Positions 1 through 7,671 of a stretch of 17,106 bases of DNA are shown here, in pieces. The translations under genes and the position numbers were made by a program. The notes beneath the pieces are model-generated. The model was not told the DNA's origin, ran no database searches, and was given only the letters and a program-made list of their open reading frames with translations. The stretch comes from Verrucomicrobiales bacterium (GTDB taxonomy: Bacteria; Verrucomicrobiota; Verrucomicrobiia; Verrucomicrobiales; V1-33): contig JAQGPD010000115.1 of the NCBI GenBank assembly GCA_028293305.1, positions 1 through 17,106 of the forward strand, written 5' to 3'. The number at the start of each line of letters is the position of its first letter. The stretch's first letter is position 1.

Positions 1-25
1 AAATGCTGCTGCACCCCCACGCTCC

Positions 26-1567
26 ATGACCCGCCCCCGATTCCGTCCCGCCGCCCACTTGTTATTGGCACTGCTGTCCGGCGCCGCCGCCGTCGTCCCC
101 GCCGCCGCGCGGGCCCAGTCGCCACCCACCTGGGAAACGGTCAGGACCCTCGCCAGGGAACGCGCCGCGAAGCCCTACCTGGAACGTCCGGGCAGCCTGG
201 ACCCCTTCTGGACTAACCTGAAATACGCCGACCACCGCAAAATCAATTTCCGCCGAGACCGCAGCCTTTGGAGTGGCGACAACCGTGGCTTCCAGCTCGA
301 GTTCTTCCACCCCGGCTGGGTCTTTCCAAAAACCGTCGCCTTCCACGAGGTCGCGCCGGACACGACCCGGCTTCTGGAATGGAATCCGGACTTTTTCGAC
401 TACCGCGACCTGACCGTTCCGGAAGGCACTCCGAAGCCGGACGGTTTTGCCGGCTTCCGCGTGTTGTCGCCACTGAACCGGCCTGGGGAATTGGATGAAC
501 TGGCCGTCTTTCTCGGCGCGTCCTACTTCCGCGCCGTGGCCCCGGGCCTGGGGTTTGGCACGTCCGCGCGCGGCCTGGCGCTCAACCCCATGCGTCCCCA
601 GGGCGAGGAGTTCCCGGACTTCGTGGAATGGTGGATCGAGCGCCCGGAACCCGGCGCCCGCGAGATCCGCGTCTGGGCGCTGCTGGACAGCCCCAGCGTG
701 TCGGGAGCCTATCAATTCCGCATCCAGCCCGGACGCGGCACGGTCATGGAGGTGGAGCTGGAACTCACGTTCCGCAACGACGTGGAGTTGATAGGAATCT
801 CCCCGTTTTCCAGCATGATGTGGTATAGCGAGTTCACGCAGCCCAAGCCGCAGGACTACCGCCCGGAGGTGCATGACAGCGACGGATTGCTCATCCACTT
901 CTCGGAATTGGAAGCCGCATGGCGCCCGCTGGACACGGGAAAATCCGTCAGGCACAGCGTGTTCGAGGCGGACAAATTTTTCGGATTCGGCCTCGCGCAG
1001 CGCGACCGCGACTTCCGGAACTACCAGGATTTGGAGTCGAATTTTCAAAACCGCCCCAGCGTGTGGGTGGAGCCCGTGGGCACCTGGCCGGAGGGCCGGA
1101 TCAATTTGATAGAAACCCCCGGCACCGGTGACGGCAGCGATAACGTGGTCTGCTTCTGGGAGCCGAAGGAGCGGCCAAAACCCGGCGAGCCCCTGCGCCT
1201 TGCCTATCGCATCCAATGGATCCCGGAGATCAGCGTGGCCGGCCTGAGCAAGGTGGTGGGCAGCCGCCGCAGTCATCATGTTTTCCCCGCCGCGGAGAAA
1301 CGTCAGGATGAGGAGACTTTTGTGGTGGACTTCACCGTGCCGGCGAATCCCGTGGACGACGACGCCGCGCCGGAACTGCATGTGGAGGTGGACACCAACG
1401 CCAAGCTGGTCGAAAAATCGCTCCTGAAAAACCCGGACACCGGCGGCTGGCGCGCCACGTTCACCGTGCAGATCGAGCCCGCAGCCCCGGCCTCGGAGCT
1501 GGCGTGCCGATTGCTGAAAGCCGGCCGCCCCATCAGCGAGCGCTGGACCGCGCAGTGGAAACGCTGA
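26..1567 (+). CDS. opgG: OpgG/MdoG-family periplasmic glucan biosynthesis protein
   Basis: A 513-residue protein of the OpgG/OpgD (MdoG) family, which acts in the periplasm on osmoregulated periplasmic glucans; E. coli members of this family have been reported as beta-1,2-glucanases (GH186). Residues 1-30 form a signal peptide (basic MTRPRFR, a long Leu/Ala core, cleavage likely after ARA). Family hallmarks follow: the N-terminal block around YADHRKINFRRDRSLW and LEFFHPGWVF (about residues 67-100), then a beta-rich domain to about residue 400 and an Ig-like C-terminal domain to the end. Length matches the family. The ATG at 26 is chosen because the signal peptide begins there, but the frame is open to the window edge. 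The ATG overlaps a TGA at 27-29 in another frame, so an upstream gene may end there and be translationally coupled. The usual partner glucosyltransferase OpgH is not downstream; it could lie upstream, outside the window. The stop codon sits inside a 17-bp tandem repeat. Confidence 0.9.
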   Translation: MTRPRFRPAAHLLLALLSGAAAVVPAAARAQSPPTWETVRTLARERAAKPYLERPGSLDPFWTNLKYADHRKINFRRDRSLWSGDNRGFQLEFFHPGWVFPKTVAFHEVAPDTTRLLEWNPDFFDYRDLTVPEGTPKPDGFAGFRVLSPLNRPGELDELAVFLGASYFRAVAPGLGFGTSARGLALNPMRPQGEEFPDFVEWWIERPEPGAREIRVWALLDSPSVSGAYQFRIQPGRGTVMEVELELTFRNDVELIGISPFSSMMWYSEFTQPKPQDYRPEVHDSDGLLIHFSELEAAWRPLDTGKSVRHSVFEADKFFGFGLAQRDRDFRNYQDLESNFQNRPSVWVEPVGTWPEGRINLIETPGTGDGSDNVVCFWEPKERPKPGEPLRLAYRIQWIPEISVAGLSKVVGSRRSHHVFPAAEKRQDEETFVVDFTVPANPVDDDAAPELHVEVDTNAKLVEKSLLKNPDTGGWRATFTVQIEPAAPASELACRLLKAGRPISERWTAQWKR

Positions 1568-1611
1568 CAGGTTGAAAACGCTGACAGGGTTTTAAGGCTG
1601 ACAGGAACCGG
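1561..1611 (+). repeat. 17-bp tandem repeat, three units, spanning the opgG stop codon
   Basis: Three successive 17-nt units (1561-1577, 1578-1594, 1595-1611) share the core GCTGACAGG. The first unit contains the opgG stop TGA at 1565-1567. The units diverge in their last few bases. No hairpin was seen in the unit. Confidence 0.75.
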
Positions 1612-1994
1612 GCATCCAGTTAGCGTAGTTTAAATAATGCCGTAGCCGCCAAGCCTCTGCAATATTAGGCCCGGAGGGCCGGAATCTTTATAGCCACCGA
1701 CATGCGAAAAATGACCGAGCTCCGGAGGAGCGGCCTATTCTTTCCCGATGAAGCCAGATGTCGCTCCTCCGGAGCTAAAATTTAGCGGGTGACTATGGCT
1801 ATAATGATTTAACCCCTCCGGGGTCGGACGCTGGCTGCGTCATTATTTAAAATGCTCCAGCGCCGCCGGTGCTGAGCCACGCTGGACCCGGTTGGAATCC
1901 GCCGCCGGAAAATCCGGAGCGCGCGCGGCTTTTTGCGGCGCGGCTTTTGTGGAGGAAAAACCCGTCGTCCATCCGCGTATGGTGTTCCTTTGAT
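1568..1994. other. Intergenic gap (427 bp) between opgG and the secreted hydrolase
   Basis: The gap holds the tail of the 17-bp tandem repeat, one complete copy of the ~235-bp nested palindrome (1623-1857), and about 137 bp that must contain the 5' leader of the next gene. A GTG at 1869 would extend the next frame into this leader, but the resulting 42 residues lie before the signal peptide and look non-coding. A GGAGG lies near 1950, too far upstream of the ATG at 1995 to act as its ribosome binding site. Confidence 0.7.
1623..1857 (-). repeat. Dispersed ~235-bp nested palindrome, copy 1 (inverted relative to copies 2 and 3)
   Basis: The ends at 1623-1647 and 1833-1857 are inverted repeats of each other (20 of 25 match). 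A second tier is AATCTTTATAGCCA at 1683-1696 against 1796-1809 (one mismatch). A third, perfect tier is AGCTCCGGAGGAGCG at 1718-1732 against 1762-1776, with a 29-nt loop. Its reverse complement matches 11876-12110 over the same length with roughly 20 mismatches and no net gap. It holds no convincing ORF and shows no clear target-site duplication. Strand is arbitrary and only marks orientation relative to the other copies. Confidence 0.9.
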
Positions 1995-4043
1995 ATGAAT
2001 GCCGACCACCTCCTTGTTTCCGCCCGCCGGGTTTGCCTGACACTTTCCGCGGGGGCTCTGTTCGGCCTCGGCATCCTGCCAGGATCCGCCCGGGGCGCGG
2101 AGGTTTCGGATTGGCGGCATGGGGCGTTGAAGGACCTGAATGGCGACTTCAGCTTCACGCCTCCGGTTTCCAGGGAACTGTGGGCGGAGCGCTCCGCCGC
2201 GCTGCGGCAACAGGTCCAGGTGGCGATGGGGCTTTTGCCCTGGCCGGAAAAAACGCCCCTGAAGGCCGTGATTCATGGCCGTCGCGAAGCAGGAGATTTC
2301 ACGATCGAGAAAGTTTATTTTGAGGCCCTGCCAGGTTTTTATGTGACGGGCAGTCTTTACCGTCCCGTGGGCCTGACCGGCAAACTTCCCGCCGTTTTGT
2401 CCCCCCACGGCCATTGGCCGGATGGCCGGTTCATGCGCGCGGCGGACGCGGAGGTGCAGCGCCAGCTGGCCAGCGGCGGGGAAAAAGACGAGGCCGCGGC
2501 CCGCAGTCCGCTCCAGGCGCGCTGCGTGAATCTTGCCAGGATGGGCTGCGTGGTTTTCCACTACGACATGATAGGCTATGCGGACAGCATCCAGCTTCCC
2601 GCCACCCTGGCGCACACTTACAAAGTCCGCCGCCCGGCGATGGAGGGCCCGGAGCGCTGGGGCTTTTTCAGCGCGCAGGCGGAGGGCCGGCTGCAAAGCA
2701 TCATGGGGCTGCAAACCTGGAGCAGCATCCGCGCCCTCGACTTCCTGACCAGCCTGCCGGAGGTGGATCCTGCCAGGATCGGCGTCACCGGAGCCAGCGG
2801 CGGCGCGACGCAGACCTTCATCCTGACTGCTCTGGATCCCCGCCCGGCGGTGATGTTTCCGGCGGTGATGGTCTCCACGGGCATGCAGGGCGGGTGCACC
2901 TGTGAAAACGCCAGTCTGCTGCGCATCGGCACCGGGAATGTGGAACTGGCCGCGCTCTTCGCCCCCAAGCCCGCCTCCTTCACCGCCGCCGATGACTGGA
3001 CGAAGGAGTTCCAAACCAAGGGATTTCCGGAACTTCAGGCCATGTATCGGCTGACCGGCGCGCCGGATCAGGTATCGCTGCTGAGCCGCACGGAATTTCC
3101 GCATAACTATAATCTGCACAGCCGCCTGGCCATGTATGGCTGGATGGCGGCGCATCTGAAAACCCCGCGCCCCGCGCCCGCCGTGGAACCGCCGATGGAA
3201 GTCCTGGCAAAAGCCGACCTGACCGTCTGGGACGCCACCCATCCCGCCCCGGCCGCCGGGGATCCCGAGTTTGAAAAATCCCTGCTGAAAACCTGGCAGG
3301 ACGCCTCCGCCTCCGCCCTGGCCGCGGACCCCGCCTCCGCCGCCACGGGCTGGCAAGTCCTGGCCGGCCGCACCTGGACGGAGACCGCGAAGGGACCGTT
3401 CGATTGGAAACCGGATGCCAGCCGCAGCCGCGAAGGCGCGGTGCAGCGCATCCCCGGGGTGCTCTCCCACGGACCGAAGGCCGAGCAAACGGCCTGCACT
3501 TTTCTGTATCCTGACAACTGGTCCGGCAAGCTCTGGATCATGCTGACCAAGGCCGGAGCCCCCGCCGCGGGCGATGCGGCCGGGGCTGATCCGGCGGTGA
3601 AGGCCGCGCTCGAGGCTGGCACGGCGGTGGCGTTCCCCACTTTGTTCACGGACAGCGCCTCCGCCTCCGGACAGGTGCGGCGGGTCGCGGGGGACCGGGA
3701 TTTTCTCGGCTACACGGATGGCTATAACACTCCGCCGCTGGCCCGCCGCGCGCAGGATCTGATGGCCATCCTGGCCTGGGTGCGGCAGCACGAACCCAAG
3801 GCGCGGGAAGTCAGGCTGAGCGTGGCCGCCGATGCCGCGCCGGAGGCTTTGCTGGCGCTTTCCCAGGTGCCGGCGGGAAGCCTGAACCAAGTGGAAATGG
3901 AGCCGGTGCCCTTCCGTTTCGCTTCGCTGACGGATGCCTTCGACGCGCGTCTCCTGCCAGGCGCGGTGAAATATGGCGACATTCCGGCCCTGATCGAACT
4001 GGCAAAATCCCGCCACACCCTGACAATCGTTGCGAAACCCTGA
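1995..4043 (+). CDS. Secreted two-domain alpha/beta hydrolase (acetylxylan-esterase-like)
   Basis: A 682-residue exported protein. Residues 1-35 are a signal peptide (RR near 11-12, hydrophobic core, cleavage likely after ARGA). The first hydrolase domain (about 100-400) has an oxyanion-region SPHGHW (136-141), the nucleophile elbow GASGG with Ser268, a candidate acid around Asp333-Asp334 and a candidate His370 in EFPHNYN. This layout fits carbohydrate (acetylxylan/dienelactone-type) esterases common in Verrucomicrobia and Planctomycetes; the substrate is not readable from sequence. The second part (about 480-682) keeps a hydrolase-like pattern (YNTPPLARRAQDLM at 577-590) but no GxSxG where the next strand falls (LSVAADAAPEA at 608-618), so it looks catalytically dead. 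The ATG at 1995 is preferred over an in-frame GTG at 1869 because the signal peptide begins there. The last few residues and the stop codon are encoded by a 20-bp tandem repeat. Confidence 0.82.
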   Translation: MNADHLLVSARRVCLTLSAGALFGLGILPGSARGAEVSDWRHGALKDLNGDFSFTPPVSRELWAERSAALRQQVQVAMGLLPWPEKTPLKAVIHGRREAGDFTIEKVYFEALPGFYVTGSLYRPVGLTGKLPAVLSPHGHWPDGRFMRAADAEVQRQLASGGEKDEAAARSPLQARCVNLARMGCVVFHYDMIGYADSIQLPATLAHTYKVRRPAMEGPERWGFFSAQAEGRLQSIMGLQTWSSIRALDFLTSLPEVDPARIGVTGASGGATQTFILTALDPRPAVMFPAVMVSTGMQGGCTCENASLLRIGTGNVELAALFAPKPASFTAADDWTKEFQTKGFPELQAMYRLTGAPDQVSLLSRTEFPHNYNLHSRLAMYGWMAAHLKTPRPAPAVEPPMEVLAKADLTVWDATHPAPAAGDPEFEKSLLKTWQDASASALAADPASAATGWQVLAGRTWTETAKGPFDWKPDASRSREGAVQRIPGVLSHGPKAEQTACTFLYPDNWSGKLWIMLTKAGAPAAGDAAGADPAVKAALEAGTAVAFPTLFTDSASASGQVRRVAGDRDFLGYTDGYNTPPLARRAQDLMAILAWVRQHEPKAREVRLSVAADAAPEALLALSQVPAGSLNQVEMEPVPFRFASLTDAFDARLLPGAVKYGDIPALIELAKSRHTLTIVAKP

Positions 4044-4104
4044 CAATCATCGCGGAGCCCTGACCATCGCCGCGAAACCCTGACCATCGCCGCGAAGCCC
4101 TGAC
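4018..4104 (+). repeat. 20-bp tandem repeat, four units plus a partial, spanning the hydrolase stop codon
   Basis: Units of 20 nt start at 4018, 4038, 4058 and 4078, with a partial unit from 4098; each begins CCCTGACAATC or CCCTGACCATC. Because 20 is not a multiple of 3, the first unit is read as Leu-Thr-Ile-Val-Ala-Lys-Pro and the second supplies the TGA stop at 4041-4043. Units 3 and 4 differ only at the last position, suggesting recent tandem duplication. Confidence 0.9.
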
Positions 4105-4299
4105 AAAATCAGACTGGCAAACGTGGGACGAGCACGGATCTCAAGCCGGTGCGGGATTTTATCCCCGGCATTCCGGCTGCCGGTCCGGGACGCCCTGTTC
4201 CTGACACCAAAATCGGCCTCTTCATGAAATACCTTTCATCCTGAGTCGGTTAAACGGCTTTCACTGGCGGTGGCGGGGCATTCCGTGCAGGCACAACGC

Positions 4300-6240
4300 A
4301 TGCCCATGCCCTCACGATTGAAAAGTTTCGGAGCCGCCCGCTGTTTGCTGGTGGTTTGGGGACTGTTTTGCCTGGGCTGGGTGATCGCCGGCAAAAAACC
4401 CTGGCTGACGCGCGCTTTTGAAAACAGCGGAGTCAAGCAGGTGCCGGTGCGTGAATATGCCGCGGCGGGCCTCTGGATCGGCCTGGCCATTTCCGGCGTG
4501 GTGGCGGTGGTTTTGTTATTGCTGCACCGCTGGTGGGGCCGCGCGGAGGCGGCTCCGGTGCTGCGGCCCGTGCCGGGCGACGCGGGCGGAACGCTGGCAA
4601 CGCGTTGGTTTTATCTGGCCATGGGCGTGATCCTGACCTTCGCGGTCTGGCAGCGCTGGCCGGCGATGTCGCTGTCGTTCTGGGGGGACGAGGGCTGGAT
4701 GTTCTGCGATTTTGTCCACGGAAAATGGCAGCCTACTATCAAAGGAGGATCGCCCCAGGACTATCTGCGCTTCAACACCGTGGATTGGGATCAGGCTTTT
4801 TTCGGGGATCAAAGCGGGAACAATCACTGGCTGGCGACCCTGCTGCAGCGCGGCGTTTTGAAGGTCTGGCAATGGGCGGGCGGGCATCCGGTGTGGTCGT
4901 TCCGCGAGAGCGTGGTGCGCCTGGTGTCGCTGGCCGGCGGGGTGGGATCGCTGATGGCGCTGGGGGGCTGGCTGCGTTGGACGGGGCGTCCGGTGGGGGC
5001 GCTGGTGGCGGTGGCTTTCATGGCGCTGCATCCCTGGCACGTCAGGTTCAGCGTGGAGGCGCGCGGCTATTCGCTGATGCTGCTGTTTTTCATCCTGACG
5101 TTCTGGGCCATGGGCAAGGCGCTGCGGGATGGACGGAAGCGCGATTGGTTATGGTTCGGGCTGGCGCAGTTTTTCATGATGTATTCGTGGAAAGGCGGGG
5201 TCTATGGCCTGGTGTTCGCGAATGCCGTCCTCGCGGTCAGGCTGATGTGGGGACCCATGCAAAATCCCGCGTTGCGCCGCGTCGCCGTGGCCCGCTGGAT
5301 GGCGGCGTGCCTGCTCGGCGGGATGTTTTTCATTCCCCTGGCCATGCCCAGCCAGCTGCAAATGCGCAAGTCCATCGAGGAAGTGCGGCGCCGCGCCAAG
5401 CCGATGGAAACCGAGTGGCGGCTGAACACTTTGGGCGAGTCCCTGACCGGAATTCCCTGGGTGCAGCAGGAAGCGGCGAATCCCCGGGAAATCTCGCTGG
5501 AGCGGCTGGCCTCACAACAAAAATGGACCTGGCCCGCCGTTGCCGGCGTGGTGCTGTTGTTGCTCCTGGGCTGGTGGCGGCTGTGGCGGCAGGACCGGTT
5601 TTTGGCGTCGGTCAGTGCCGCCGTTTTGGTCAGCGGCGTGGTCGCGGCGGTGCATTTCAAATACGGCCTGCGGGTGGAATTGTTGACCTGGTATCTCCTT
5701 TATAACCTGCCCATCCTGGCCCTGCTGTTCTCGTCCGCCATCACCCCGCGCCCGGAATCCGTCCCCGCCTGGCTGCCCGGCCGCAAGTCCACCGGCCGGT
5801 CGATCGCATGGGGCCTCACCGGCGCCTTGGCGCTCAGTGCCTTCGCCGCTCTGGGCGCTCCCATGATCCAGGATTTCCAACGCCACCCGCGCGAGAATCT
5901 GAAGCGGGCTTGGAAAATGACCCGCGCCGTCCACGAAAAACGCGGCTTCCGCGAGCCCAGCAAAATCTACACCGGCTGGCTCTGGCGGCACACCTTCGCC
6001 TACGAACCGCGCGGCGACATGTATGTCCGCACCGCCGAAACCCTCCACGCCAAAATGGAACTCGCCCGCAAAAACGACGGCGAATTCTACATGATCGTCG
6101 GCATCCGCGACCTCTGCGACCTGATCTGCGCCGACGTTATGAAGGAGTTGAAGGACCCTGCCAAATTCGACCACCTCGGCACCCTGTGGGGCGTGGAAAC
6201 GCTGAACACGCTGGATGTTTACCGGATGCGGAAAAACTAA
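4300..6240 (+). CDS. GT39-like polytopic membrane glycosyltransferase (PMT/ArnT-type fold)
   Basis: A 646-residue inner-membrane protein with many hydrophobic segments, the first at about residues 15-31. It resembles GT-C enzymes of the GT39/PMT_2 group, which transfer a sugar from a polyprenyl-phosphate donor on the outer face of the membrane. The key signs are the acidic pair Asp130-Glu131 in SFWGDEGW, in the first external loop where the catalytic acid of this fold lies, and HPWHVRFSVEARGYSL in a later loop with the EARGYS pattern typical of the group. The C-terminal ~120 residues are soluble. Donor and acceptor cannot be read from sequence. The ATG at 4300 is chosen; a GTG at 4270 and an ATG at 4306 are alternatives and none has a clear ribosome binding site. 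The gene stands alone, with the hydrolase 256 bp upstream and copy 2 of the nested palindrome 3 bp downstream. Confidence 0.78.
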   Translation: MPMPSRLKSFGAARCLLVVWGLFCLGWVIAGKKPWLTRAFENSGVKQVPVREYAAAGLWIGLAISGVVAVVLLLLHRWWGRAEAAPVLRPVPGDAGGTLATRWFYLAMGVILTFAVWQRWPAMSLSFWGDEGWMFCDFVHGKWQPTIKGGSPQDYLRFNTVDWDQAFFGDQSGNNHWLATLLQRGVLKVWQWAGGHPVWSFRESVVRLVSLAGGVGSLMALGGWLRWTGRPVGALVAVAFMALHPWHVRFSVEARGYSLMLLFFILTFWAMGKALRDGRKRDWLWFGLAQFFMMYSWKGGVYGLVFANAVLAVRLMWGPMQNPALRRVAVARWMAACLLGGMFFIPLAMPSQLQMRKSIEEVRRRAKPMETEWRLNTLGESLTGIPWVQQEAANPREISLERLASQQKWTWPAVAGVVLLLLLGWWRLWRQDRFLASVSAAVLVSGVVAAVHFKYGLRVELLTWYLLYNLPILALLFSSAITPRPESVPAWLPGRKSTGRSIAWGLTGALALSAFAALGAPMIQDFQRHPRENLKRAWKMTRAVHEKRGFREPSKIYTGWLWRHTFAYEPRGDMYVRTAETLHAKMELARKNDGEFYMIVGIRDLCDLICADVMKELKDPAKFDHLGTLWGVETLNTLDVYRMRKN

Positions 6241-6243
6241 CCT

Positions 6244-6475
6244 GAGCCCTTTCAATTTTGGCGTGGCCAGCGTCCGGCCACCGCTGGGGCAGAATCTTTA
6301 TAGCGTCAGTGAGAAGTTAAGTTCAAGCTCCGGAGGGGCGACATCCGCCTTCAACGGAATGGAATATGCCGCTCCTCTGGAGCTGTTTATTTTTGCGTTG
6401 TCGGTGGCTATAAAGATACCGGCCCGCGGGGCCTGATGCTCCCAAAGCGCAGCGACCCTATTATTCAAAAGTTTC
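6244..6475 (+). repeat. Dispersed ~235-bp nested palindrome, copy 2 (diverged)
   Basis: Same orientation as the copy at 11876-12110 but more diverged. The inner arms AGCTCCGGAGGGGCG (6326-6340) and CGCTCCTCTGGAGCT (6370-6384) keep the 29-nt loop. The middle tier is AATCTTTATAGC (6293-6304) against GCTATAAAGAT (6407-6417). The left 25 nt match the left end of copy 3 at about 18 positions; the right end is degenerate. It begins 3 nt after the stop of the glycosyltransferase gene. Confidence 0.8.
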
Positions 6476-6853
6476 AGCAACCCTAACACGGGATGTGGTC
6501 CGGCAAATATCCCGGAACGATTTCAGCCTTGGGGTGGCGGTTGACCGCTGGGACACCGCCGGATTCCAGTTCCAGGTTTTATCCATCCTGACGGGGTGGC
6601 TGCAAGGTTTCGAAGACCGGCACAACCAGCGCTTTTTATTTTTCACTGGGAGCATCGCGATTTGAATATGCTGCACGTTCCCCGCTGGCATCCCTGCCGG
6701 GATGCGGAGTCGGTGAAAAACCGGAACGGTGGTGTCGCTGGCGCTCAACCACCGCCTAATGGCTGGAATCCCTCCGGGATCAAATTGCCCAAAATCACTT
6801 CCTGAAAGACGCAGTCACCGGCGTCTCCTTGGGCGGGGCGATAGGCAGGTGAT

Positions 6854-6937
6854 TTTTGCTCGAAGCAAAAGCCCGGCGACGGGCGGACAGGATGTCCGCC
6901 CTCCTTTGATCTGGCATCCAAAGGAGGGCGGTATTTT
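6854..6937. terminator. Hairpin cluster 3' of the small exported protein gene, possible terminator
   Basis: Three inverted repeats lie close together: TTTTGCT/AGCAAAA (about 6854-6870), GCGGACA/TGTCCGC (6883-6899) and a perfect 13-bp stem CCGCCCTCCTTTG (6896-6908) with CAAAGGAGGGCGG (6919-6931). The last two share bases, so they cannot form together. The 13-bp stem is followed by TATTTTT on the plus strand, as expected for a plus-strand terminator, yet its only close upstream gene is on the minus strand. It may act in both directions. Confidence 0.5.
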
Positions 6938-6947
6938 TGGGGAAGGG

Positions 6948-7466
6948 TTACTCGGGTTTTTTGGGTTTGGCGGGGGTGGCTTCCTGTTTGACGCCGAGGT
7001 TCAGTTTCACGACTTCATTGCGGGTTTTGACGACGTGGTAGGATCCACCGATTTTGCGGCCGACTTTGACATCCTTCAAAACTGCGGATTTGTCGCCGTC
7101 CACGACGAGGGTGGCCTCGGTGATGTTGAAAACTTTGGTCCCGAGGGTGACGGTTTTGGCTTCGGCGTCCATAGCGGTGACCACTCCGTGGAAAGGAATG
7201 TTTTTGACCGCGGAGGCGGGTTTGGGCGTTTTTGGCGTTTTCGCGGCCGGTTTGGATTTGTCCGCCTTCGGAGCTTTCTCGGCCTTCGGGGTTTTTTCGG
7301 CCTTCGGAGTTTTCGGGGTTTTGGCCGGGGTGGTTTCCTCTTTGGTTTCAGTGGCCTCGGCTTTTTTGGATTCTGCCTGCAAGTAAGGAAGAACGGTCAG
7401 GGGAAGGGCGAACTGCATGAGGAGCATCGCGGGAAGGGACGTGCGGAGGCTGAAGGATTTTTTCAT
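6948..7466 (-). CDS. Small exported protein with Lys/Pro-rich repeats and a C-terminal beta domain
   Basis: A 172-residue protein that I do not recognise by name. Residues 1-31 form a signal peptide (MKKSFSLR, hydrophobic core, cleavage likely after LQA). Residues 32-88 are a low-complexity Lys/Pro/Ala/Glu linker with repeats of KTPK, KAEK and KADK. Residues 89-158 look like one small beta-rich domain (FHGVVTAMDAEAKTVTLG, then a T-x-V-x-D-G-D stretch, then VGRKIGGSYHV); the spacing recalls DUF5666-like domains, but that is only a resemblance. The tail is again Lys/Pro-rich. The positive linker could bind anionic surfaces or nucleic acid; this is inference. The ATG at 7466 has no Shine-Dalgarno sequence. 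It lies 205 bp downstream of cimA on the same strand, far enough to have its own promoter, and its 3' end runs into the hairpin cluster. Confidence 0.7.
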   Translation of the reverse strand: MKKSFSLRTSLPAMLLMQFALPLTVLPYLQAESKKAEATETKEETTPAKTPKTPKAEKTPKAEKAPKADKSKPAAKTPKTPKPASAVKNIPFHGVVTAMDAEAKTVTLGTKVFNITEATLVVDGDKSAVLKDVKVGRKIGGSYHVVKTRNEVVKLNLGVKQEATPAKPKKPE

Positions 7467-7671
7467 GAGGTGGCTAGTTCAGGTTTTCGGGGACGGTTGG
7501 GATTCGAAAAGTTCCCAGCCTTCCCCGACTCTGACACCTTCCCGCCAAAAGAAAAGGATGTTATTGTAAATTTGAACATTATTGATTCCTGGCGGCTGCC
7601 GACGAGGGATTTCCAGGACGGCGGGCCGAAGTTCTGGAAGAAGGAAAGCGATTCCGTTCTGCCCTCCCGGA

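Larger units (their letters stand above)
6241..6947. other. 707-bp gap between convergent genes, repeat- and hairpin-rich
   Basis: The gap holds copy 2 of the nested palindrome (6244-6475), then about 370 bp of apparently non-coding DNA with short hairpins: GCATCCC/GGGATGC at 6688-6694 and 6699-6705, CGGTGGT/ACCACCG near 6727-6754, and ATCCC/GGGAT at 6768-6780. A hairpin cluster at 6854-6931 lies next to the small exported protein gene. The short open frames here run through the hairpins and show no domain or convincing start. Confidence 0.65.

Noticed and set aside
3..29. Eight-codon ORF ending at the opgG start
   Set aside because: Too short to call; it may be the tail of a gene cut by the window edge, noted under opgG as possible ATGA coupling.
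62..1381. Long minus-strand open frame opposite opgG
   Set aside because: It mirrors the codon periodicity of a high-GC gene; the plus-strand protein has a signal peptide and clear OpgG motifs.
1809..4046. 745-codon minus-strand frame opposite the secreted hydrolase
   Set aside because: Gly/Arg/His-rich with no domain pattern; the plus strand encodes a recognisable hydrolase with signal peptide and catalytic motifs.
4018..4104. Short CRISPR array
   Set aside because: The 20-bp units are contiguous with no spacers and overlap a gene end.
6596..6805. 69-codon plus-strand frame in the long gap
   Set aside because: It runs through several hairpins, has no domain and its composition is unlike the neighbouring genes; more likely repeat-derived.
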